64,000 nucleotides of DNA. It comes from Hydractinia symbiolongicarpus (lineage: Eukaryota; Cnidaria; Hydrozoa; Anthoathecata; Hydractiniidae). Positions 40,201 to 52,503 of the stretch are shown here, piece by piece. The notes under the pieces are model-generated. The model searched no databases, was not told where the DNA came from, and was given only the letters and a program-made list of their open reading frames with translations. The stretch lies in the NCBI RefSeq assembly GCF_029227915.1, contig NC_079883.1:16804001-16868000 (forward strand), given 5' to 3'. Numbering within the stretch: position 1 is the first letter of the stretch; the number at the start of each line of letters is the position of its first letter. Made by a program: the position numbers and the translations under genes.

Positions 40201-43200
40201 ATAGAAACAAACGAAGGTTTTATGTTCCTACTAATATTCCTGAAAAAACTCCAATTCGTTTCGCAATAGATAACACAGACTACAACAATAACACTCCTGA
40301 TGGTAAACATGAATTTCATGGAACTGGACAAGCTGTGAACTCAACACACTTAACTTGGCTAACAACAATGGCACACTGAACGCTCGACAACAAATAGACG
40401 TTTCAAAGAGATATATTTATGCAATCAACAACATGCAACAAACCAACTCCCCCAAATAAAATATTTTCAGATTTTAATGGCATTATATCATGCGATAATC
40501 TCGATGTCCACCATGTAGTTAATCACCTGACGACAATTTCAACTTTTTTACAGAATGTTTTTAGACTGATAAACCAAAAGCTTTGAGTTAAAGATTTTTA
40601 TACTTAACAGGAGGTGAAATAAGTTAAATAATGAGTATATAACATTACTTGAAAACGACAAATGTTAATTTAAATAGGCATTTTTGCTATATTTTTGAAG
40701 TATCGCTACGGACAAATAACAAATAGCTTAACGCAAAAAATGTTTTTTACCTGCCATTACTCAAAATTCCAACTTTGATATTTTACTGAGCTGAAAAGTA
40801 ATGACGTCAGCCAGGGCCGCACCCCTAGTATTTTTTGTATTCAAATCAACCAAAGAATAGATTCTAATCAAAAAATTACTTCTAACAAGTCCCTGCAGAC
40901 GAAGAACATAGTGAACCCCTACTAACTAGTCCCTTAGTCCCTGGAAACAACGATGGGCCGAATTTCGCCTGTCGCAACAAAGTAGGTAAAAATATACATT
41001 TTCCACTCTGTGTTTTTGTAGCACGACTTTTTTCGTGCACAGACAGAATACGGATATTATTAATATAGAGCAGAAGAGAAAATGGTGAGTGATAAAACGG
41101 TGGATGAATCGGAATAACATTTAGCAACGTTTTTTTCCCAGCACTACCTAATGGGACAATATAAAAGAAATGTTCGAGACAGAAACAAGCACAAGATTTA
41201 GGCTTGTTTCCAATTGCTGCATTTTCCGCTATAACGCAAAAAGCTCATAAGCTTTCTGATCTTGTACAAAAATCAATCTCCATTGTACTTTAATTTTCTC
41301 GCGTGCAAATTGAAATTCACAAGGTGATATTGCAGCTAAAGTAAACAAGAGATATCCACGAGTTTCAAGAGGGACAATTGAAGGTGTGGTTAACTTCCCG
41401 TTTTTAATAAAGCATCAAATCTTAAATTGTTTTTGATTCACGTTTATCATGCATGTACATCTTTTTTCTTAATTTTTGTCGACTGACGAAATTACGGAAT
41501 AGGTAGAAATACACAAATACCATGTCTATTGGCTGCTTGAAATAAAAACAATGTCGCTAAAAGTAGAACGAATTCAACTGTCGATGCGATCGAGAGCTGC
41601 TCCTGATCACAAAATATGTCTTAACCAGCAGTAACTTGTCAAATTGTGCATGCGCTGAAAGCTCTTGAGCTTTACACGGTATAGCGGAAGATGCAGCCAA
41701 ATGGAAACGAGATTTGAGAAACGCGAAGAGAAACGAGTCTGCAGGAAAACTGTTAGCGAATTCCGAATTGGTCATGAAGGCAGATATGGCAAAACATTCG
41801 AAGTGTTAAGTTAGTTAAACCTCGTTTAAGATCTCATCTGACCATGGACAAAACATTACCTTGGTATCGAAGAGGGAGTTAAGTTTTATAGATTTCATTT
41901 TGCCAAGCATAATAAGGTACAATGAGGCTACAAGACACCACAAATGATTCAACAGACGAGAGTTACATTGCGGTTCGTCCACTGCTTGCTCTGCAATTGA
42001 ACGTTGTGTGCTAAAATAAAAAAGAATTATTCACATGCATTTGCGTCTTTTACGTCGGTAATTATAATGAAGGAGCCTTTTTTTTAGTCACGCCCCCTCC
42101 CCCTTGACACCTACTAAATTTTAGTTATCCCTTCTCTTGGGTATGCTTGAGTCCACACCCCTCTAAACTCAAAAACAAAACATGATTTTAAACAAACACA
42201 AATGCCAAAGATTATCTGGAAATAATACATATTGTCGGCCACAAAAAAATTACTAACATCACGTGATGCAAAGCAAAGAGGATGTGTTTAATATTTTTTT
42301 TGGTTGCTCATTATTTACTTCACTATAAAAAATATTATTAGCTTTAAAAAATATTTTTCCCAAAAAGTAAGAAAACACTCATTTCATGTATATACTTCCA
42401 ATGTCAAAGATCTTACATAGGTTTCATGTTTGTTGTTTATATGCTTGAAGCACATGGGCATCAACATAGACCACTGACACATTTGCGGTATGGTATTATA
42501 CCATACCGCAAATGTGTCAGTGATGTGGCACATTTTTACGCATGGATTTTAATGCAAGCAGAGTGATCAGGATAACAATGTATTTTCAAAAGGACAGATA
42601 TAATGTACATTTTTTTATGCTGCAGTGACGTGTTATTTTCCCCCATCCCCCATCCCAACACATCTTAAAAACAGGGTATTCCGCTCCTCCATTCATGGGG
42701 ATGTTCTAAATGTATGTTCCTTACACCCTAACAATCATTGAGTTAATACACGGTAAGTTTAAACGGACCGTTTAAATGTAAGATAAAAAAATTTACCGTG
42801 TAAACAGGGAAGATGTACAACTTTTTTCGGTTTTATAAGTTTTTTCAGGTTACTGTAAGGGAAATAATTTTTTTTTTAGGTTTTTTGCAAAAAATTCATG
42901 ACATATAGAAAAAAAATTCTCTTTCGAATGACATATTTTATATTCCATGAAAATATTTGGAACATCCCTTTTTTCTGGAAAAAGCCTTTTCAGAGGTGTT
43001 ATATCCTTCACACCTTCGAGAAAATATGTGCAAAATGAGTTGAGCATATTTTATGTAAACATTATGCATGATATGAAACTACTGTATAAATATATGCATA
43101 ATAATATATTTTTAGATAGTTTACTTTCACCATCGATATATATACATAAATGTTGTCGTATAAAAAATCATTAAAAAAATCAAAGTTAAGGAGTATGCAT

Positions 43201-46200
43201 ATAAGCTTTCTCTTGTAACCCTGACTTCTGTCTGTTAATAATTCTGAACGCGTGCACGCATATTCAGCATAAAGAAAAAGTTCACACTTCCATCATCTTT
43301 TTACATACTCAGTTCACACATTTTCATAACACCTTTAATCAAATCTTTAAACACAAATATCTCGTTAGTAAATTTTTCGATACATGCCTTTACGTTTGTG
43401 GTCTCTTCCTATTGGTTCATTGAAATTTTCTAATTGAAAGCTGAATAAATTATGCACAAAAGGTTCCCAGATTTTTTTGTATAAATTACTGATTAACGAA
43501 TTATGACGACAGAAAGAAAAAAATATGCATTTGTTTGAATGATTATATATAATTACAAATAATTTCATAACGACGTTGTTACAAAAAAAAGCCGGGAACC
43601 TTTTTGAATTTAATTTATGCTGAATATAATAGTGCAAAAACGAGAAGTCTGCGACCACGCGTTCGGAAAAATAAGACATTTTAAAACGTATGGTGAAAAA
43701 GAATGGTGTGTGTTTAATTCATTATATTTTATTTTTGGAAAATTAACATCTCACGAAAATAACACCATAAAAAAAAGTCTTTCATCAAACATTCAGAAAC
43801 CAAAAAAAAAAAAAAAAAGAAAAAATATAAAAGTATTGATAAATTATAAGGGTTTTTCTGAGACTACTCATCAAGTGAGTTTTTCCCTTTACAGTAACCT
43901 TAACGGGTCTACGAACCGGTTAAAATGCTCACATTCCGTTTATTCCGCGCACATATTAAAAATCCGGCAAACGCGTTTTGCACAACGAACAGAACAGGGC
44001 ACTTTGCTCGCTGGTTCAATATATTTTTCCGAAAAGTATATTACAAAGAAATATTTCAGCAAGACTCATTCTGAATGAAAATATAACCAAGGCTGGAGAA
44101 GATAAAATTTTTAGATATATCTATATGTTCGAGTCTGTAAATTACATACATGCCGGAAAAATAGCCATTTTTGTTTTCCGCTGCCATCAGCTAGACTTTC
44201 GTGTAAGTCACTAAAGTCGAAAACCAACAGCTGTTCCGTAGCCCCTTTAAAAGTTGGACATTTTCAACTTTTGCTAAGTTTTTTCTATCGAAATTAACAG
44301 AATGATTAATGAGCTACTTTTTAAACTGAAGATTTGAGCATATTTTCTCGGTTTCTATCACAACCAGCGCTAGTCGCTTTTTTCTTCTATCATTACTGCT
44401 GCTATAGCAATAACCGCAATGGAAGAAATAAAAAACGTATACAATTTATATTAATGTGTAGACAGGTGTATTACCAGCAACTAAACTTATCAGTTTTTTC
44501 TTACAACTAAACGGACAGTTTAAACTTACCGTGCATTTTAGCCTTTAAGGGGGATTTTCACGAAGCGAATTGAGCGGCGAATTCGACAGCGACTTGTATC
44601 TGAGCTTGCGCAGTTTTGTTTGTTTTGATTTTGCATATAGTCACTATACAGAATTCTTTTAGCTACATGTAATTCAGCGTACTTTAAACTTTGCTATTCT
44701 GTAATACTTCCGGAACTTGCAACAACAAAGAAATATTTTGGTCTTTAACTTGTATGTTTCACGATATTATTATTTATAAAATGACAAAAAAATCTATAAT
44801 CAATCTTATCTGCACAAAATTTAAAAAAAAAGTCCTACATTTATTTAGACGAGTGAACAAATTTAAGACAGGGAGATATTAAAAGTTACCATTGTGAAAC
44901 GTGCACATTTTTAAACTAGAAACACGATTCTATTTTTTACTTTCTTCGTTTAAAGAAGCCTCAGAAACTTACCAAGTGGTTCGTTGCCAATGATGTTCAG
45001 TTTTAAAAGTAGGCTTTATATCGTCAGAAGCGTTCACCTAAATTAATTAACGTTATCCTATATTATAATACGCTTGTGTGAGCTCAGGTACTAAAATCAC
45101 TTTCTTATGGCTCATGCATCGTGTCCCCAAAGCGTGGCGTTACGCTAAAATTTGCTAAGTCACACATCATGAGGTTAGCTTCTATATTTTCCATTTTGTG
45201 TTTTGGGACCGAGGTTGCTTTCTTTTATAAAAAAAAAACTATCGCATTCGAATATATGAATAATTCGAATCTAAAATGCAAAAAACAAAATGTTGTTGTC
45301 GAGTATAAAAAGTTCATGTTGTTGTCAGAAAGATTTTTAAACATATTATTTATTTATTTATTATTTATTTAAAAATATTTATACAGGATGAGGACTTCAG
45401 TAATTTGCAAATATATACATAAATACAAAAAAACTGCTATCAATGTCCGTCCTGTCTGAGAATAAAAATGGAAAAAAGCAGTAAAAACAGTAAAAACGAT
45501 AAAAACAAACAAAAAATTGATCAACTAGAAATGCAACAGTATGCATACAAGGTGTGAAGTGACTTCATGTGGGAGCTAAATAAGACATAGGCATAGTTCA
45601 AAACATTAATCCCACTAAGCTAAACTTGAAGCAGACTGGACGGCACAGTGACTAGCCGCTGAGAGTGCACATCGCCCAACAGCTGGTATCGTCTATTAAG
45701 AGAAGTACCCTCTGAGCGCCTTCAAAAAAAGAGACATTTTATCGATTTCAAGTGGCAGTGAATTATACAGTTTACCCCCTGCAAAATAGAAACTTTGCCG
45801 GGCGATTTCTAGTTTGACTCGAGGTAACCTGACAATGCAGCCGTTATTTCGTGTGTTATTGTCATGTTGTTGACTGACAAAATAATTGTCAAAATGTTCA
45901 GATGTTAGTTCATTTAGTGGACACTTTTTAACGAGTACACAAATATTACGGTTGACGAGCCCTGTGATGGATGGAATATTATCACTCCGGACAATCGATC
46001 TAGCACAGTTCTCAAGCGATTTTAATTTGTTGAGCTGTGTATTTGTGATAGGTATTCTCAATGCACTACTATAAGTAATTAAAGGTACAATCATCATCGA
46101 GAAAACATTGTCTGCGGCTGCAGCGGTAAGGCACGGTCGTAATCTTTGTAGTAGGCGTAAGCGGCTGCTGGCGCTTTTATATGATCGGTCGAAGTTGTCA

Positions 46201-49200
46201 TTAAGCATTAACTTGCTGTCGATTACTGTTCCCAGATACTTATACTGAGAAACGAAATTTATCGGATTTTCTTGATATACAACTTGTAGAGCCTTGTCAT
46301 GTGCTTTCAAGCGTTTAGCCGTTCCGAACAACATGACTTCTGTTTTCCCTAAATTTATAATTAACTCATTTTCACGGAAATATACTGATAGTCTCCCAAG
46401 GTCTTGATTGAGAAGTTGTTCAATTCTAGTAACATCTTTATGAGCAACGTATATGACGGTGTCATCTGCGTACATTATAACTTTAGAATTTGAGATATGG
46501 TCTACAAAATCATCATAAAAAATTATAAAAAGCAGTGGTCCCAAAATGGAACCTTGCGGAACACCGCAGTAAATTGGCTCGCAGCTAGATCGAATATTGT
46601 TAATGTCTACTAACTGACTTCGATTAAATAAGTAGTCGGTAAACCATGCTAGCTCCTTGCCTTTAATTCCGTACGTGCGTAGCTTGTTTAATAATAAAGA
46701 GTGTCCGATCGTATCAAAGGCTTTCGATAAATCTATAAAAACTGCTCCAACTAACTTACCGCCATCTATTTCGCGACGAATACTGTCGCAAAATAAAGTA
46801 GAAGCAAGTTTCGTGGAGCATTTACTTCGAAAACCATATTGACAGTCGCTCAGTAATTTCTTTTTTTCGAGATAGTTCATGAGTTCGTTATGAATAGCCT
46901 TCTCAAGAATTTTAGATAGCACCGGTAAAATTGAAATCGGGCGATAGTTTTCGGGAAGAGAAGAAATCCCAGAACTTTCCAGGCTGATGGTACAGTTGAG
47001 GTGTTTATCGAAAGGTTTATTATGTGACTAAGAGGTTTTGAAATTAAAATAGCATAGTCTTTTAACATTCCGGGTGGTAACTCGTCTAAACCGGTTGCTT
47101 TATTTCGTTTGAGTGATCGGAGTTCTTTCTCTACAAAAATCTTAGAAATATAACGTGTCATGAAAATTTTATTTGTTCGTAAAGAAAAAGGTGGTAGTAT
47201 CTCCATGTAAAATTCATAAGTTGAATTGACTTGGATTTAAGGGAGTGAACAGCTGTACTAAAAAACTTGCTGAAGTTGCTTACTTTACTTCTGCTTTCGC
47301 TATCTTTTGACATTTGACACACTTTTTTTCGGTTTGCTTGGGAATACTGATTTTATTGCATTCTAAAACTTTCTTGGATTTGACAGATTTTCGTTAATAA
47401 GATCACGCTGGTGGTTAGCCTTTGCTTTCACTATATTATTGTTGCAACTATTTCTAACCTTTTATATTTCTCTGCATCTTCTGTTTTACCTGATTTGCGA
47501 GCCTTGCGATGAAGTTTGTTACGGTTGTTCATTTGAGATTTTATTTTTGAAGTTAGCCATTTACAAGGTCGTGATTTAATTCTTTTTTCGATTAACGGGG
47601 GGTGTTTATCAAAAGAATCTCTTAGCTTCGAGTTAAAATACGTAACTGCAGAATTTACATCACTGGCGTTGTATACAGGGCGCCAGTCAATTTCAGAGAC
47701 GTCATTAAAAAGATTTTCAGGAACGTAGTTAGTGTAATTACGGCACTTCAGAGTTCGCATAGGATGCTTGATGTTCTGTATCCTACGTATTCCACCAACC
47801 ATATCGTGATCGCTCAGCGAAGTAGGGAATACGTCAGTGCAGTGAACATTGTCGGGACAATTAGTGAAAAATAAATCAATTGTAGACGTTCTCGTGGGTT
47901 TATTGATAAGTTGTTTAAAACCATGCACATTAATTGTAGATTTAAAATCTTTATTGACGTTTGTAACATTAAAGTCCACATTGAAATCTCCCATGAGTAT
48001 AGTTTCCTTATTTTCTTGATTGATACAATTTAAATGATCGTCAAATGTTTCGTTATATTTAGATGGTAAGTACTTTGAACCCTCTGGAGGGCGATAGAAA
48101 CAACCTACTAAAATTGATTTCGATTTTTTAATAAAAATTTCAAGCCACAGAGACTCTAAAGTTGAATTTTCTAAATCCAGCCTTTGCTTAAAATTAATAT
48201 TGTTTTTGACATAAACAGCCACGCCTCCTCCTTTTTCAGATGTTCTGTTTCTTTTAACCAAAGTGTAACCAGACAGTTCATAAAAAGCATCATTGTCGCT
48301 AAAATCCTCATTCAAAATATGCGTTTCAGACAAGGTTATAATGTCAATTTTTGAATCATGCTTGTGTACTAACGCTTCCAAGTGGGCAAAGTTTGAAAGT
48401 AACCCACGAATATTTTGATGAACACATTTCAGACCTCTCTTACCACAAAATTCACCAAGGCTTTCCGGTCCAGGACATGCTTCTATGTCACCACACAAGA
48501 GTAGTAAAACTATAAACAAACTTTTGCGTCTTGTACAACTTACTGTTGGTCGAGGTTTTTGTTTACAAACATGGATTGGACTGAAAGTAAACGTTTCTCC
48601 AATCTCGTCGTAGTAGTCTTGAACATTAAGTGTTAAACTTATTCCATCTGGTTTCATAAATCTTGGTTTGAATACACAAAAACAACAATAAATTCCAACA
48701 ATCAAACCAGCTAGAAAAAACGCGTGCGATCTCTTCGCCGCCATTATTATATATCATATAACAGAAGAAAAACGTACGATGATATAACGTCACAAAGAGA
48801 ACTGATTGGAAATGTATCAGGCAATTGTATACATTTTCAATTCGTTCTCTTTGGGATGAAGCGAAGTTTAGTAATCGAAGTAAAAAACTGATTGGACTTT
48901 TATTCAGAGAACGCTAGCTAGCGACCTACTGAGAAAGCCAAAGAAAAGCAGGTCTGTTGGTTAGAGTATCTGGCACAAAAATGAATTTAGGTGTAAAACG
49001 ATTTTTAGCCGTTTAACTTTCAGAGCCAAACGTTCCCTTAATTATTAAGTTTCTTGTTATGTCTTGAGCCTGAACAATTTTCTTTAAGCACTTTTTTTCT
49101 AGGAATGGGCTCTGAAAAATGGGTCAAAAGTTAAGAATAGCCTAAGAATAAGTCCAACCCCGATTGTTTGTTCTAAATATAAAAAGAATTTGCCAATAGC

Positions 49201-52200
49201 TGGTAACTTATAGCAAGCTTTTTTTATTAAGGCATTATATATTGTCAGGTCATAGCCATGCTAAGGATATATATATAAAGAATAATAGGGATAGTATTTG
49301 TCAAGATTTACTGTTGATTTCTTATATTTTGTGTAAAACTTTGAAAGGGTTGCTCTATGCAATAAACTGAATATCTGATTTTGGTATGACCTTTTACAAA
49401 CTGTACAGTGTGGAAATTTTGTAATAACCCTTTTTTGTATGACTTGGCGAAATACTTTATCGGACAAAACTTTGTCGGACAAAAGTGACGAATTTTTTCT
49501 TTGGGGACAAAAATTATGTCCGACGAAAAATTTTGTCCGACGAATATTTTGTCCGACAAATAAATTTGTCCAAAAGCAAAATTTAAAAATCTCAAAAATA
49601 TACATATATATCTCGAAAACTGACATAGGTTACAACACACTGTTGATAGAATTGGCAACCAACTAGTCCTTTTACAACAAAATCTTATGCCAAGGACTCA
49701 AAATATCAAAGACTTGGAATGCTTTTTTGGACCTAATAATTGCCTTTCCTCCTTCAGAATTCGAACTTATCGAAGCAATAAAACTCAATTTAATCACAAA
49801 CATGAGCAAACCAAAAGTAAATCCTTCTTGCCTTAAGGTATAAAACTTTTTAAAAAAACTTAGGCTTTTGGGAGGAATTTTCAAGAAAAAACAATCACAA
49901 GCATTGAAAGAACAATTCCTTTCACTTCTGACAGAAGTTATATGCTTTTAAACAGATTTTCAACTATCTCTACAACAGATTGTGCGTTTTTAACGGCTTC
50001 TGTTTCTGTAGGTTTGCTAAGGATATACAACGTTTGTGGTATTTTTTCACCTGTATATTAGCTGATTGAAGTTTTAATAAGAAACAAGAAAAATCGAAAA
50101 TGGACAAAATTTTTCGTCGGACAAAAAGTGACGAAAATTTCTGAAGGTGAAGAAGATTTTGTCTGACGAAAAATTTGTCCGACAAAGTTTTGTCCGATAA
50201 GGTATATTGTATCTTTTAAATGTCTGAGATACTTTTTTCTCTGGTTACTCTGGCATGGCAAAGCAAGTATAAATTTTTAGCAGATTTCGCTTATTATGTA
50301 ACGGTTGTTAGAAGCCTTGAATTTTGTTGGACATTTTGCATTTTTATTTTATTTTTATTTTTTTTGTTGCACCTGCTATGTTTTCAAACGTTTTGGTTTC
50401 AACGGGTATAAATATAAAGTAATGCAGAATGTGAGCAACCTCGTTCCCAGGGCTTTTTGCTCTTTTTGCCGTCCCGTTATAAAAAGAAGACAAAGAGCCG
50501 AGCTTGGATTGTGAGTTTTAAAAATTCAAATTACTATGTTGTATGTTTTTCTTTGGTATCCCTTACATAAATTCAATAAGAGATTCAATGGATTCTTCCA
50601 TGGGAATTCTGCTAGTAAATAATAATCATTTAAGATTCACGCAACTTGAACTTATCAAAGTTCACCTATGTTTAGAGCAGATCTTAGGTTATTTGGTTAT
50701 GTCCCAAGTATAATACCAATTGTTGCTGAATGACCATTTTTTTCAAATTTGGGGGCCTTTTAGGCCCTGACGTGAATTATTTCGTAAAGCGGACGTGTTA
50801 GAATGTGTGAGCCCAATTTAACGCTGCCCACCTTACCTACACATCTGAAAAAGTAGCATTTTGCGAAAATTCGCGAGTTGATGCTTAGATTTAAGTGAGG
50901 GATTGTTGGTAAAAAAAAAAAAAAAAAAAAAAAATTAAACTTTTTGTTTTTATATGCAGTTCAACCTCATACCTCTGTCAAGATCTGCAGAAGTTGTTCG
51001 GCTGTTAACAGAAAATTCTCTAACGCTGAATATCCCATGCTGACAGTCTGAAACAAACGAAAAGTATGCGTTATTTTTAACATTTATTTAGATCAGAGGT
51101 CGCAAGAAACACGACCGACTACTTCCCTTCATCGTAAAAATAAGTTAGGAAAGCGTGTATTTCGGCGTTCCATTATGCGAGCAAGAAATGTGCGAAATTA
51201 AAAATATTGAAAGGTCGCGTCATATTGACGCAAGGTGTCGTTTACATGGGACCGAAGTAAATTCCAAATAAAATGTTTTTAAACTAATATTTTCCCGTTT
51301 TAGGTGCTGAAGTAGAATTTAACATTTTTAACAATATAAAGATACGTGATGGCTTGAAATATATATGAAATATGGAAGGCAAAAGCAACAAGCAAATAGT
51401 TGGCAGAGGGGTCAGAACAATATATTTTTAAAACAACCCCCCTATTATTAGAAACCCCATCCTTCTTATTTTGAGAGTAAACTCCTATTTTATTTCGACG
51501 TCAAGCTATTATTTTCATCCTTTAACGGATATGTATTGCAAACACCCTATAAATTTGAACTCATATTGAAAGACTCAGAAAGCATTTTTTTGTTGTTGTT
51601 GCTGTTAAAACCTACCAAAAAGCTGTGTTAAATAGTTGCAGCAAATTGATAATGAGAAAAAGTTCTAGCAAATTAAATTGTGCTTCTGCTAATTTCATTT
51701 ATTTACTTTGTCTGCTTTTTATAGCCACTAAACATACCTGCTATTTTTTAGAACTTTGAGCAAGATCTCTAACGAATAATTTTCTAACGTTGGCAATTTT
51801 AAAAATTGTCAGCTTCAAACGATTTTTTCTAATACGTTTTGCGGGCAGAAACATGAATTTAGATGTATGTAAGTTTTAAAAGAAAGAAATAGAAATTGGC
51901 TGCAAACTAAAACAATACAAAAAATGAGCATTTTGCTGTTTAAGGTTAAATTAAATGATTTGTCCTGCTTGAAGTAGGTAATCCAAGGAGCAATAATTTA
52001 CTCTGGAATATAGCATGGAGGTAGAGAAAAATTAGGATTAGCCGGTCAAACAATAGAACATTTCAAAATGGCTGATATGTGTTGTGTGATCAACAAAATC
52101 AAAGTAATGGAAATAGGTCAAGCGAAAATTTTAATATTTTTCGAATCTATTAACGAAAGTACACCATATAAAAAGAAAAATAACTATAACTCTTCTACTT

Positions 52201-52367
52201 TATTTCCATTTTTGACTCACTCTTGACTCATAGCTTTAGAAAATCTTTGAGCATATTCCGCTTTACACAGAAGGTTAGAAAACTGGTTAAAAAAGCTGTC
52301 TCTTTAAACAACGAAGATAATAAAATGTTGCATATATATATATATATATATATGCAATATATATATG

Positions 52368-52402
<35 letters not shown>

Positions 52403-52425
52403 ATATATATATATATATATATATG

Positions 52426-52503
<78 letters not shown>

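Larger units (their letters stand above)
45345..48870 (-). mobile_element. CR1-like non-LTR retrotransposon, nearly full length, inactive
   Basis: On the minus strand an apurinic-endonuclease domain is followed by a reverse transcriptase, and the 3' end is marked by an (AAAT)n-type tail at about 45345-45375. Short 3' microsatellite tails in place of poly(A) are typical of CR1/L2-type elements. The 5' region extends to about 48870 and carries a strong hairpin. The coding region is broken between about 47430 and 46920. It lies in the RAB3GAP2-like intron between the exons at 50973 and 45037, in the same orientation as the gene. Confidence 0.85.

Noticed and set aside
43617-44078. 153-codon plus-strand ORF
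   Set aside because: Lysine/asparagine-rich, driven by A runs, inside a TIR element and without a recognisable motif.
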